Positions 9,283 through 16,710 of a stretch of DNA of 64,000 nt are shown here, in pieces. The notes beneath the pieces were generated by a model that had not been told where the DNA came from, ran no database searches, and saw only the letters and a list, made by a program, of their open reading frames with translations. How positions within the stretch are numbered: position 1 is the first letter of the stretch; each line of letters starts with the position of its first letter. The stretch is from positions 38,679 to 102,678 of the forward strand of contig CBESWG010000009.1 of the NCBI GenBank assembly GCA_965533275.1, read 5' to 3'. Position numbers and translations under genes: made by a program. Source of the DNA: JAUXEH01 sp965533275 (GTDB lineage: Bacteria; Acidobacteriota; Aminicenantia; Aminicenantales; Aminicenantaceae).

Positions 9283-10086
9283 ATGCGGATAAGAACGAAG
9301 ATTATTGCCTGGACAGGGATAGTACTAGCCTGTCAAATGGCCTGGGGAGACCAAGACCCGTTGCCGGCCCGGGAGATCGTGGACCGATCCTTCAAGGTCA
9401 CCAAGCTGATGGGCGCCGAGATGCTGTCCACTATGACCATCATCGATGGACGGGGCCGCGAGCGGGTCAGGGAACTCGCCTCGGTCTCCAAGCTCTATGA
9501 CGATGGGGCCACAGAGAAGCGCCTGATCCGGTTCCTCGCTCCCGCGGATGTCGAGGGAACCGGCCTGTTGACTTTTGACTATGAGGGCAGGGACGATGAT
9601 ATGTGGCTCTTCATGCCGGCCCTGCGTAAGACGCGGCGGATCGTGAGTACCGAGAAAGCGAAGAATTTCATGGGTTCAGAGTTCACCTATGCCGACATGA
9701 CGCCTCCGGTGCTGGAGGATTTTACCTACGCCCTGCTCGGTGAAAAAGAGCAGGACGGGATTGCCTGCTGGGAGATCGAGATGATCCCGGTGAACGAGGA
9801 TGTTGCGGACGAGAACGGCTTTTCCAAGCGTGTCGTGCGCATAGGGAAACAGGACTTTGTGCTCCGCCATGCCTTCTATTTCGACCTGGACGGCGAGCTG
9901 CAGAAGGAGCTGGAGGTGCTGGAGATCCAGGAGGTGGATACAACGTTGCACAGATTCAGACCCACACATATGGTCATGACAAACCTCCTGAACGACAGGA
10001 AGTCTGTGCTCAAGGTGGATAAGATCGTTTTTAGTCCGGATGTTAAGGATGAGTTTTTCTCTACGCGCTATCTCGAACGCTACTAA
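9283..10086 (+). CDS. LolA-like outer membrane lipoprotein-sorting protein
   Basis: The 267-residue protein has a signal peptide (IIAWTGIVLACQMAWG) and the family's features: EIVDRSFKV near the mature N terminus, LIRFLAPADVEGTGLL, and DMWLFMPALRKTRRI, which match the outer membrane lipoprotein-sorting (LolA/LolB-fold) proteins usually encoded next to MMPL transporters. The fold is a half-open barrel that shields a lipid chain in the periplasm. The start at 9283 has AAGGAG seven bases upstream; an in-frame GTT/TTG region overlapping the transporter stop was not used. Last gene of the operon. It likely shuttles the transporter's cargo, not lipoproteins in general (inference). Confidence 0.85.
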   Translation: MRIRTKIIAWTGIVLACQMAWGDQDPLPAREIVDRSFKVTKLMGAEMLSTMTIIDGRGRERVRELASVSKLYDDGATEKRLIRFLAPADVEGTGLLTFDYEGRDDDMWLFMPALRKTRRIVSTEKAKNFMGSEFTYADMTPPVLEDFTYALLGEKEQDGIACWEIEMIPVNEDVADENGFSKRVVRIGKQDFVLRHAFYFDLDGELQKELEVLEIQEVDTTLHRFRPTHMVMTNLLNDRKSVLKVDKIVFSPDVKDEFFSTRYLERY

Positions 10087-10093
10087 CTATTCA

Positions 10094-10152
10094 TGAAGAC
10101 TGTCGACATTTTCGAGCAAAAATATCAAAGATCTCTACGTCGACAGTCTTCA
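10094..10152. repeat. 14-base perfect inverted repeat after the LolA-like gene
   Basis: TGAAGACTGTCGAC (10094-10107) and its exact reverse complement (10139-10152) are separated by 31 bases. The arms could form a stem, but no T-run follows, so it is not a standard intrinsic terminator. It borders the repeat-rich spacer before tRNA-Gly. Confidence 0.8.
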
Positions 10153-10323
10153 CCCTCCGGGCGAACCGATCTTGGCACATCGACTTTGTCATGGCCCAAT
10201 CGCCGTAGATTACTACGGCTCATGAGCCATTTCCTTATCGCTGCACCAACCTCGGCCCGTGAGTGATTCAATCGTGTCCCTCGTTACCCTCCGGGCGAGC
10301 CAATCTCCCGCTATCGACTTCGT
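10152..10323. repeat. Two imperfect 38-base direct repeats in a 310-base gene-free spacer
   Basis: Copy 1 (10152-10189) and copy 2 (10286-10323) both begin ACCCTCCGGGCGA and end ATCGACTTYGT; they match at 29 of 38 positions, with six of the nine differences in one central block. The spacer from 10087 to 10396 has no credible gene. The same-length, end-conserved copies look like parts of an interspersed repeat family, which would need a genome scan to prove. Confidence 0.6.
10203..10228. repeat. Adjacent short palindromes between the direct repeats
   Basis: CCGTAG (10203-10208) pairs with CTACGG (10213-10218) around a 4-base loop, and the immediately overlapping GGCTCATGAGCC (10217-10228) is a perfect 12-base palindrome. 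They lie between the two 38-base repeats and add to the impression of a structured, REP- or MITE-like element. Confidence 0.6.
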
Positions 10324-10355
10324 TGCGTCGGACTCATAGTCGAAGGGAGGGCGGG

Positions 10356-10384
10356 TTGACAAAAAGGCAGGGGAGAGCTACATT
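10356..10384 (+). promoter_or_regulatory. Promoter of tRNA-Gly
   Basis: TTGACA (10356-10361) and TACATT (10379-10384) are 17 bases apart, ending 12 bases before the tRNA gene. The spacing and the perfect -35 make this a convincing sigma-70 promoter. Confidence 0.75.
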
Positions 10385-10396
10385 CTAGGGCACGAC

Positions 10397-10469
10397 GCGG
10401 ACATAGCTCAGTTGGTAGAGCACGAGCTTCCCATGCTCGGGGTCGCGGGTTCGAATCCCGTTGTCCGCT
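10397..10469 (+). tRNA. tRNA-Gly (anticodon CCC)
   Basis: A complete 73-base cloverleaf: acceptor GCGGACA pairs with TGTCCGC, the D stem is GCTC/GAGC, the anticodon stem CGAGC/GCTCG holds the loop TTCCCAT with anticodon CCC, and the T arm is GCGGGTTCGAATCCCGT. The discriminator base is T, as in bacterial tRNA-Gly. No CCA is encoded. A run of Ts directly follows and may end the transcript. Confidence 0.95.
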
Positions 10470-10484
10470 TTTTTTATTTCTATC

Positions 10485-11282
10485 ATGAAAATATGGCGGT
10501 TGATCCTGGATCCGGAGCCCGGCGAGGGCTCCTGGAACATGGCCGTAGATGACTTCCTATTCCAATCCCTCGAGGCGGAGCCGGTCACCTTCCTCAGGTT
10601 CTACTCCTGGGCAGCTCCCACTGTGTCCTTGGGTTATTCACAGAAGGTGGGCAGTGTGTTGGACAGGATTTACTGTCACCGGGAAGGAATCGCCGTGGTC
10701 CGCCGGATCACGGGAGGTAAGCTGGTCCTGCATGACCGCGAAATCACATATTCAGTCTGTTCGAGCGATGCCGATACGTTCGGCAAAACACTGGCCGAAT
10801 CCTACCGCCGGATCTCATCGGGCCTGATCCGGGGCCTGGAGCGAATGGGCCTGAATCCAGCCCTGGCCGGCGCGCCTCCCCCAGCATATTCCCGGGGAGA
10901 TCTGCCCTGTTTCTCCTATCCTGCCAGGGACGAGATCGAGGTTGCCGGCCGTAAGATCGTGGGCAGTGCCCAGAAGAGAGTGGGCGAGAGGTTTCTGCAG
11001 CACGGATCGATCCCCCTGAAAGAAGACAACGAGCGGCTTCGGCATGTCTCTCTACTCGAAGGAAAAGGAGGAGAGCACATACGGATGCTCTCTCTCTCCC
11101 AAGCGTTGGGCAAGCCCGTAGATTTCCGGTGGGCCGTGGAGCAAATGGCCACAGGCATGGCCGAGTACTTCGGTGTCACGCTGGAACCCATGACGTTCTC
11201 GCCGGAAATGAAGGAGGCCATCACCAGGCTCCAGCGGGACCGGCACCAGAATCCCAATTGGATCTGGGGTGCGTCCCGCTAG
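10485..11282 (+). CDS. lipM: LipM-like octanoyltransferase (lipoate/biotin ligase fold)
   Basis: The 265-residue protein belongs to the BPL/LPL family. It shows RRITGGKLVLHD (residues 73-84; lipoate-ligase family RR.tGG...HD) and, later, KIVGSAQKR and LQHGSI. Cys142 in LPCFSYPARDEIEV matches the catalytic cysteine of Bacillus LipM (CF..PS..E), which moves octanoate from acyl carrier protein to GcvH; plain LplA ligases lack this cysteine. The role is therefore more likely lipoate synthesis than salvage. The start codon is only 15 bases beyond the tRNA, with no clear Shine-Dalgarno, so translation initiation may be weak or leader-dependent. Longer frames begin inside the tRNA and are rejected. 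Confidence 0.8.
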   Translation: MKIWRLILDPEPGEGSWNMAVDDFLFQSLEAEPVTFLRFYSWAAPTVSLGYSQKVGSVLDRIYCHREGIAVVRRITGGKLVLHDREITYSVCSSDADTFGKTLAESYRRISSGLIRGLERMGLNPALAGAPPPAYSRGDLPCFSYPARDEIEVAGRKIVGSAQKRVGERFLQHGSIPLKEDNERLRHVSLLEGKGGEHIRMLSLSQALGKPVDFRWAVEQMATGMAEYFGVTLEPMTFSPEMKEAITRLQRDRHQNPNWIWGASR

Positions 11283-11336
11283 GTTGATTTTTTGCGACGC
11301 AGGTGTTAGCATTTTCCTTGGTTCAAGGATGTCAAA

Positions 11337-12230
11337 ATGAATGAAGTCGAAGAACTCCTCAAGCTTGATGTCGAGTCTCTGCCCAAGCTTAAACCCGTCT
11401 TGTTCGATGATCTCCACCAGAAGGTTCTCAAGAACCTCTATCTGGAGCTCGGATCAGGACCAGTACTGTATCTACTGTCTGCGTCCTATACGATCATCAA
11501 TCCCAGCCCCAATGAGGTCATAAACGAGTTGATCACCAAGAGGGCCGATGTCCTCAATTTCATCAAGGAATACATCTGCCGCAACCTCTCCGTGTACTCA
11601 GTGCTGATGGATGTCAACAGCTACTTCATAGAGCAGAACAATCACCTCCTGCTAGCCAGGCTGCGCGAGCGGGATTCGGGTGGCCGGCACTACGAGATCA
11701 AATACTACACGCATTCTCCTCTCGAGCTCGTGAAAAATTACAGTGACAAGATCTACATCGGCAGGGATTTTATCGACCTGTTCCAGTTCAAACGCAAGTA
11801 TTTCGGGATCAAGGAATTCATCACATCTCTCAAGGACCAGAATGATGTCCTGCTGGAAAAGGCCGAAGAAAAATTGCGTCGGCCCGTGAAGTATAAATCG
11901 TTTTTCCAGGAGATCAGCGAGTATGTGAATGAACTCCATTCGGAGAGTTTCGACATCCTTCAGTCCGTGCCGCCCCACCTGGACATCGATAAGCTGTCTG
12001 GGAATGATCTGATCGACATCAACGCCCAGTACAGGAGTATCAATCACTTCCTGATCGAACTGAGGGACGAGGTGGTGGAGTTCGAGAACCTGCTTTTCAA
12101 GAGCGAGGGCGGATATGCCCGCTACATCACCAAATACAAGAAAGACATCGCCAATCTCATCTCATACTTCAATATCAAGATCCATGGATTCCTCTCGGAC
12201 AAGATCTATCACCTGAAAGCTCACCGCTGA
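11337..12230 (+). CDS. Conserved-looking protein of unknown function, 297 aa
   Basis: I do not recognise this family. The start at 11337 has AAGGA seven bases upstream. The protein is soluble, with no signal peptide or membrane helix. An N-terminal half rich in hydrophobic strands and helices (LYLELGSGPVLYLLSASYTII) is followed by a charged, largely helical C-terminal half (LEKAEEKLRRPVKYKSFFQEISEYV; VVEFENLLFKSEGGYARYITKYKKDI) with coiled-coil character. Base composition is like the neighbours. It stands alone between the octanoyltransferase gene and a convergent envelope-stress operon, so context gives no function. Confidence 0.7.
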   Translation: MNEVEELLKLDVESLPKLKPVLFDDLHQKVLKNLYLELGSGPVLYLLSASYTIINPSPNEVINELITKRADVLNFIKEYICRNLSVYSVLMDVNSYFIEQNNHLLLARLRERDSGGRHYEIKYYTHSPLELVKNYSDKIYIGRDFIDLFQFKRKYFGIKEFITSLKDQNDVLLEKAEEKLRRPVKYKSFFQEISEYVNELHSESFDILQSVPPHLDIDKLSGNDLIDINAQYRSINHFLIELRDEVVEFENLLFKSEGGYARYITKYKKDIANLISYFNIKIHGFLSDKIYHLKAHR

Positions 12231-12245
12231 GAAAGAGATAATCGG

Positions 12246-12276
12246 AAAAAAAAGGCCCGATGCTCGCATCGGGCCT
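12246..12276 (-). terminator. Intrinsic terminator of the minus-strand sigma-factor operon
   Basis: A 10-base stem AGGCCCGATG/CATCGGGCCT (12253-12262 with 12267-12276) encloses the loop CTCG. Read on the minus strand it is followed by eight Ts (12246-12253). On the plus strand the T-run is broken (TCATCGCTTTT), so it may also stop the 11337 gene weakly. Confidence 0.88.
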
Positions 12277-12296
12277 CATCGCTTTTCGCAGAAAAA

Positions 12297-13598
12297 CTAA
12301 TCCTGCTGTTTTTTGTTGATGTGGATGTCGGCGTAGGTGGTTGAGAGGAGGATGAGGGGGGGCTGATCATCCGGGAAAGCCTTGAGTATGGATTGGCCGT
12401 TGGTCACATTGACCGCTGGCTCTTCGGACAGTCCCCAGTGGATGGTGCCGTTCTTGGCCTGTGCTTCCAGCGAACGCCGGATACCCTGGGGCCAGCGCAG
12501 AGCGATCTTGCAGTAGGTCCCCCTGACTTCCAGGGGAAGATCCAGTGACGCCGGCAGGAGGGTCAGCCGGCCGTTGTCCAGCGTGATCACCGTATCTCCC
12601 GTGAAATCCTCCAGTTCGACATCCCGGTAGCTCGTATTAATAAGGATCCTTTCACTCACCAGTCCCTGGGCCCAGAGGCCCAGATCACGGCCCGCCACTT
12701 CCACGTCCCCCCGAATGTTCTCCAACTGGATGCGGGCGTAGCGGTCCTGGATCTCAACACCGTCTCGAGCCCCCACGATGGAGATGGGAGAGTTGTCCCC
12801 CCGGATGTGCACGGCCCCCACATCTTCGAGCGTGATCCGTTCATAGGAACTGTCGATATTGACGGGGCCGGCCAAGCTCTTCCCGTAGATCTGGACATGC
12901 GGGCCTTCGACGATCACATCCTTTTCCAGGCCGTCCAGCTCGAGCCTTCCGAAGCGATGGGTCACCAGCGTCGAGCCCTTCACGCCCGTCAGCTTCACAG
13001 TGGATTGACGGCTTCCCACGTGGCAGTCCAGAAGCACGTTCTCCACCGATACATCCTCATAGCTGTTCTCGATGGTGAGGTTTCCGGCAATGTCCCAGGC
13101 ACGGACCTCGCCGTTGCGGTTCACGATGTCCGCCTCTCCCACCTTTTGGACCTGAACGGCCCCATAGCGGTTCTTGACCTGTATGTCTGTTCCTTCCGGA
13201 ACGATGAGCGTGAAATCGGTATGAAAGTTTCGGCGGTCGATCTCGTCCCGGTTGGTGGATACAGTGAGGACTTGGTCTTTTTGTTCCAGGATAAGCAGAA
13301 TCTGATCGGCGATCTCTTTGGCCGTTTCTTCCCTGCGCCGGCGGATGCGCCTGTCCAGACGGATCTGAAGTCTGTTTTCAGGTGTCCCCTGGACTTCGAT
13401 GCGGCCGCTCCGGTTGACCACCTGGATCTCTGTTGGGAAGGGGGGATCCAGGGTCTCGGTATCCGTGTAGGTGAATTCCTCTGTGTCGAAGAAGAATCCC
13501 TCTTCCCAGTCAAAGTCCCATTTGCCGGTGTAGATGTGGGTGAAGACCACACCCACGGCAATGATCAGGATCAGGAAAAAAACCTCTCTGAGTTTCAT
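12297..13598 (-). CDS. Membrane-anchored DUF4097-type beta-helix protein
   Basis: The 433-residue product has one N-terminal membrane helix (VFFLILIIAVGVVFTHIY, about residues 5-22) and then a long series of short beta repeats such as GAVQVQKVGEADIVNRNGEV, NLTIENSYEDVSVENV and DVEVAGRDLGL, typical of DUF4097 (putative adhesin) solenoids. The start at 13598 overlaps the stop of the preceding small gene by ATGA; the longer frame reading into that gene is rejected. It is the last gene of an ECF-sigma operon. The domain usually faces the periplasm and is found with LiaF-like proteins, suggesting an envelope-stress effector or sensor (inference). Confidence 0.8.
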   Translation of the reverse strand: MKLREVFFLILIIAVGVVFTHIYTGKWDFDWEEGFFFDTEEFTYTDTETLDPPFPTEIQVVNRSGRIEVQGTPENRLQIRLDRRIRRRREETAKEIADQILLILEQKDQVLTVSTNRDEIDRRNFHTDFTLIVPEGTDIQVKNRYGAVQVQKVGEADIVNRNGEVRAWDIAGNLTIENSYEDVSVENVLLDCHVGSRQSTVKLTGVKGSTLVTHRFGRLELDGLEKDVIVEGPHVQIYGKSLAGPVNIDSSYERITLEDVGAVHIRGDNSPISIVGARDGVEIQDRYARIQLENIRGDVEVAGRDLGLWAQGLVSERILINTSYRDVELEDFTGDTVITLDNGRLTLLPASLDLPLEVRGTYCKIALRWPQGIRRSLEAQAKNGTIHWGLSEEPAVNVTNGQSILKAFPDDQPPLILLSTTYADIHINKKQQD

Positions 13599-13816
13599 GG
13601 CTGGCCCTGTGTTCCGGCCCCCTCCTGTCCTTCCTTCTGTTCCTTGAGGCCGAAGTACAGCTTCCAGACTCCCCAGAAGATGAGGATCAGGGGCCAAAGC
13701 CGGGCCGCGAAATCAAAGACGTTGATGTTCAGGCTGTCAGTGATGAAGATCGATCCGATCAGGATCAGGATGATCCCCCACACCAGTGCGTTTCTGTTCC
13801 GTGCGGTAGCCATCAT
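13595..13816 (-). CDS. Small two-helix membrane protein, LiaI/DUF5668-like
   Basis: This 73-residue protein has two predicted membrane helices: ALVWGIILILIGSIFI and LWPLILIFWGVWKLYF, followed by a charged tail. The pattern GIILILIG...LWPLILI.WG is that of the LiaI-LiaF-like transmembrane (DUF5668) domain. The start at 13816 is chosen because it overlaps the upstream stop as ATGA and has GGAGAAG just before it. It overlaps the DUF4097 gene by four bases, so its product is made together with it and may sit in the same membrane complex. Confidence 0.75.
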   Translation of the reverse strand: MMATARNRNALVWGIILILIGSIFITDSLNINVFDFAARLWPLILIFWGVWKLYFGLKEQKEGQEGAGTQGQP

Positions 13817-14319
13817 TCTTCTCCTTTCCGGTCCGGGCCGCCTCGGACGTAGTCGATGATCATCTTCACGCCGATGAGGACCACGGCCACGGGCAGCAGA
13901 TCCCAGAGCGTGGCGTAGCGGATCAGCTCGAAGTTGGCCAGCAGCAGGACGATCCCGAGGGAGATGAGAACGATCCCCCAGAATACCGAGCCGGCCGTTA
14001 CGGCGGCGGGGATCTGCTCCAGTTCGTCACCATATTCCTCGGGTTCCTGGTTCAGGGCCCGCATGTTGATGAGCCTTGCGCTGTGCACGGCGTCATAGAT
14101 CTGGAAACAGTAGAATGCTGCGAGCATGAGGGCGATGAACACGTCCATGCCGATGTTGCGGGCCAGCATGGTGATCAGGCTGGCCAGGGTGAAGACGTAT
14201 AGGAAAAACCGACCGACCTGGCCGTTATAGAGTGCTCCCGTACCCGGGAAAAAGAAAGCCAGCACTCCGGCTAACCCCGGTGACTTGGGGGGGCGTCTTA
14301 CGATCACTTTTTCTTCCAT
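13813..14319 (-). CDS. Membrane protein with TM2-like N terminus and LiaF-type C terminus
   Basis: The 168-residue protein begins after GGAGG (nine bases upstream of the ATG at 14319); a longer frame continuing to 14751 lies inside the anti-sigma gene and is rejected. The N-terminal part KSPGLAGVLAFFFPGTGALYNGQ resembles the TM2/DUF5683 class (P..A..L....PG.G..Y.G). Four or five helices follow, with the last pair (VFWGIVLISLGIVLLL; LWDLLPVAVVLIGVKMI) matching the LiaI/LiaF helix pair repeated in the next gene. It is probably part of the membrane-stress module of this operon. Exact function unknown. Confidence 0.75.
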   Translation of the reverse strand: MEEKVIVRRPPKSPGLAGVLAFFFPGTGALYNGQVGRFFLYVFTLASLITMLARNIGMDVFIALMLAAFYCFQIYDAVHSARLINMRALNQEPEEYGDELEQIPAAVTAGSVFWGIVLISLGIVLLLANFELIRYATLWDLLPVAVVLIGVKMIIDYVRGGPDRKGEE

Positions 14320-14348
14320 TGTGTGTACCTCCATATCGATATATATGT

Positions 14349-14846
14349 TTATTCTTCCTCTCTTTGCAGAGGATTCTTGTTCTGTATGGTGACCACCAGA
14401 TTGTCCTTGTATCCGGCCAGCGAGCTGGTTATGGATTCCGCCCGGGTGTAGAGCTGGCCGATCTTCTTGTAGCCCAGGTGGAACTGTCTCTCGACGGTCT
14501 TGTTGATGGTGGTGCGCTGAGGGCTGAAGGCATAGAATGAGAGCACCGTCAGCAGCACGGTGGCCGCGGCCAGTACGGGCTGCAGCGAGGGCCGGACCAG
14601 GAAATTGAGACTGTAGCGGAACCGGCTCTTCCTTTCGGGGATGGCCAGCAGGCGTTCCTGCAGGCTGGGGCTGACCTCCAGCTCGGGGAGCGCCTGGAGA
14701 GAGGCGTTGACCTCGCTGAGAAACCCCAGCAGTTCCCGGCATTCGGGGCATTCGCGCAGATGGGCTTCCACAACCTGCCCCTCCGCTGCGCTCAGTTCGC
14801 CGTCCAGGTAAGGAGATATCAGGTCTTCCATGCGGTTACATTCCAT
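14349..14846 (-). CDS. Zinc-finger (ZAS) anti-sigma factor
   Basis: The 165-residue protein has a putative zinc-binding anti-sigma domain: Cys3, then His29, Cys33 and Cys36 in HLRECPEC, matching the H-x3-C-x2-C motif of ZAS proteins. A single membrane helix (VLAAATVLLTVLSFYAF, about residues 90-106) separates it from a ~55-residue outer domain. Such proteins hold the ECF sigma factor at the membrane until released. Its start overlaps the end of the sigma gene by 11 bases, the usual sigma/anti-sigma coupling, supporting equimolar synthesis. The signal it senses is unknown. Confidence 0.9.
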   Translation of the reverse strand: MECNRMEDLISPYLDGELSAAEGQVVEAHLRECPECRELLGFLSEVNASLQALPELEVSPSLQERLLAIPERKSRFRYSLNFLVRPSLQPVLAAATVLLTVLSFYAFSPQRTTINKTVERQFHLGYKKIGQLYTRAESITSSLAGYKDNLVVTIQNKNPLQREEE

Positions 14847-15396
14847 GGCTTCTCTCCTTGAATTCTTTCAGGACCCTGGCCAGCTGGAGCCTGCCGCGAT
14901 TGACACGGGATTTGACCGTTCCCAGAGGCAGGGACATGATCTCAGCGATCTCGTCATAAGACTTGCCCTGGATGTCCCTCAAGATCACGGCCATCCGGAT
15001 CTCCGGTGAGAGGTGCTCAAAACCCTCCCAGACCATCCGCCGGTTTTCGCTCTCCATAACCTCCGCTTCCGGGCTGAAACGCGAATCCGCTGAGAGTGCG
15101 TGTTCATCGAAATCGTCCCGCGAGGTCTTCTCGTACTTTGTCTTCCGGTACTGGTCGATCAGATAGTTCTTGGAGAGGGTGAGCAGCCATGCGGTGAAAT
15201 TCCGGCTGAAGTCGAACTTGGTGAGCGATCCGTAGAGCTTGAGGAAGATCTCCTGGGTCAGGTCCTCGGCAGCTTCGTAGTTGCCGGAGAATTGGTATGC
15301 CAGGTTGAAGATCTTTTTCGAGTACGCATTAACCAGCATTTCCCAAGCTCCTGTTCGTCCGTCCAGGCAGGCACGGACGGTTTGTTCTATGTTCAC
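14836..15396 (-). CDS. ECF-type RNA polymerase sigma factor (first of two)
   Basis: The 186-residue protein has region 2 (AYQFSGNYEAAEDLTQEIFLKLY...FTAWLLTLSKNYLID; -10 recognition) and region 4 (LSPEIRMAVILRDIQGKSYDEIAEIMSLPLGTVKSRVNRGR; -35-binding helix-turn-helix), without regions 1 and 3, as in ECF sigma factors. The start codon is GTG at 15394-15396. Immediately upstream lies an ECF-type promoter, so it most likely transcribes its own operon. It overlaps the anti-sigma gene by 11 bases. Confidence 0.93.
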   Translation of the reverse strand: MNIEQTVRACLDGRTGAWEMLVNAYSKKIFNLAYQFSGNYEAAEDLTQEIFLKLYGSLTKFDFSRNFTAWLLTLSKNYLIDQYRKTKYEKTSRDDFDEHALSADSRFSPEAEVMESENRRMVWEGFEHLSPEIRMAVILRDIQGKSYDEIAEIMSLPLGTVKSRVNRGRLQLARVLKEFKERSHGM

Positions 15397-15410
15397 GTTT
15401 CACACCTGAG

Positions 15411-15438
15411 TAGACGAAACGCACTCTGGAAAAGTTCC
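15411..15438 (-). promoter_or_regulatory. ECF sigma-type promoter, probably autoregulatory
   Basis: On the minus strand GGAAC (15434-15438, in GCGGAACTTTT) is followed by 17 bases and CGTCTA (15411-15416), a textbook GGAAC-N16/17-CGTC ECF promoter. The end of the -10 is 14 bases from the GTG start codon of the sigma gene, so the untranslated leader must be very short. Confidence 0.75.
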
Positions 15439-15571
15439 GCAGCAGAGCCGCATCTGTTTGTCTTGGAAAGAAATGCCATTGTCCTGGCCACATTCTAGTT
15501 TTCCAGCGGTCCCGCTGTCAACGCAGTATCGGATGGTTCCGGTGTCTCTTCTCAACTTATGTTTATTATCC

Positions 15572-15600
15572 TTTTCATCTGCCCGAATTTTCCGTACAAT
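15572..15600 (+). promoter_or_regulatory. Probable sigma-70 promoter of the HMG-CoA/carboxylase operon
   Basis: TTTTCA (15572-15577) and TACAAT (15595-15600) are 17 bases apart; four and five of six consensus bases match. Transcription would begin near 15607, 48 bases before the HMG-CoA synthase start. Confidence 0.5.
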
Positions 15601-15654
15601 TGATTGTCATGCCTGTTTTTGTCCAAATTTCTAATACCTGAAGGGAGGTCGCCA

Positions 15655-16701
15655 ATGGAAGGCATCATCGGTTATGGCGCTTACATTCCCCGCAACCGCA
15701 TCAAAGTGGAAGAGATTGCCAAGGTGTGGGGAGCCGATGCGCCCAGCTACAAAAAGGGTCTGATGCTGGAGGAAAAATCCGTTCCTTCGCCCGATCAGGA
15801 CACCATTACCATGTCCGTGGAAGCATCAAAAAACGCTCTGAAAAGGGCACAGATCAATCCCGCCCATATCGGAGCCGTTTACATCGGATCCGAGTCCCAT
15901 CCCTATGCGGTCAAACCGAGCGGAACTGTCGTTGCTGAAGCTCTGGGAGCGACTCCGGAATGCCACACGGCCGACTTCGAGTTTGCCTGCAAGGCAGGCA
16001 CAGAAGGCATGTTCGTGGCCTTGAACCTGGTCAAATCGGGTGCTGTGGAATTCGGGCTCGGCGTGGGCGCCGACACATCCCAAGGAGCGCCCGGAGACGC
16101 CCTGGAGTATTCGGCCGCTGCAGGGGCCGCAGCCTTTATCTTCGGTCGCGAAAACCTGGTGGCGCGGGCCCTCGATACCTATGCTTTTATGACGGATACG
16201 CCTGATTTCTGGCGCCGTGAGTACCAGTATTACCCCCAGCACGGCGGCAGGTTTACCGGCGATCCGGCCTATTTCAAGCATGTGACCGGAGCCACTCGGG
16301 GGATCCTGGAGAAGGCCGGTGCCGAGCCCCAGGATATGGACTATGTGATCTTCCATCAACCCAACGGCAAATTCCCTTTCCGGGCCGGCAAGCTCCTCGG
16401 TTTTACCAAGGAGCAGATCCTGCCCGGTTGGCTGGTCAATAAACTGGGCAACACCTATTCCGGCTCATCACCTCTGGGCCTCACCTCAACTCTGGATATC
16501 GCCAAGCCGGGCAACAAGATCCTGCTCGTTTCCTACGGCTCCGGGGCCGGCAGCGATGCCTTCATCTTTGAGGTCACCGACCGCATCGATGAGGTGCGCG
16601 ACCTGGCGCCCCGTACGCGCGACCTCCTGGACAACAACAAGAATTACCTGGAGTATGGAGAGTATGCCAAGTTCCGGCACAAGATCAGGAAGGCGGACTA
16701 G
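15655..16701 (+). CDS. Archaeal-type hydroxymethylglutaryl-CoA synthase
   Basis: The 348-residue enzyme is of the short archaeal HMG-CoA synthase type, which condenses acetyl-CoA with acetoacetyl-CoA to HMG-CoA. Candidate active-site residues are visible: Glu80 in IGSESHPY, Cys112 in FACKAG, and His234 in FHQPNGKFP. AGGGAGG seven bases before ATG 15655 fixes the start. It is followed by a thiolase and a DUF35 protein, the three partners known to form one channelling complex in methanogenic archaea. The next genes encode methylcrotonyl-CoA carboxylase and a methylglutaconyl-CoA hydratase-like enzyme, so HMG-CoA here is probably linked to leucine-type C5/C6 acyl-CoA metabolism and not only to mevalonate. 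Confidence 0.9.
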   Translation: MEGIIGYGAYIPRNRIKVEEIAKVWGADAPSYKKGLMLEEKSVPSPDQDTITMSVEASKNALKRAQINPAHIGAVYIGSESHPYAVKPSGTVVAEALGATPECHTADFEFACKAGTEGMFVALNLVKSGAVEFGLGVGADTSQGAPGDALEYSAAAGAAAFIFGRENLVARALDTYAFMTDTPDFWRREYQYYPQHGGRFTGDPAYFKHVTGATRGILEKAGAEPQDMDYVIFHQPNGKFPFRAGKLLGFTKEQILPGWLVNKLGNTYSGSSPLGLTSTLDIAKPGNKILLVSYGSGAGSDAFIFEVTDRIDEVRDLAPRTRDLLDNNKNYLEYGEYAKFRHKIRKAD

Positions 16702-16710
16702 GAGGGCGAT

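Noticed and set aside
10094..10152. The 14-base inverted repeat as an intrinsic terminator
   Set aside because: The loop is 31 bases and no T-run follows the stem, so it is listed as a repeat only.
10461..10484. An earlier start for the LipM-like gene
   Set aside because: That start lies inside the tRNA-Gly gene and cannot be used in a normal message.
13813..14751. A 312-codon reading of the small membrane-protein gene
   Set aside because: The extra N-terminal part lies inside the anti-sigma gene in another frame; GGAGG before ATG 14319 marks the real start.
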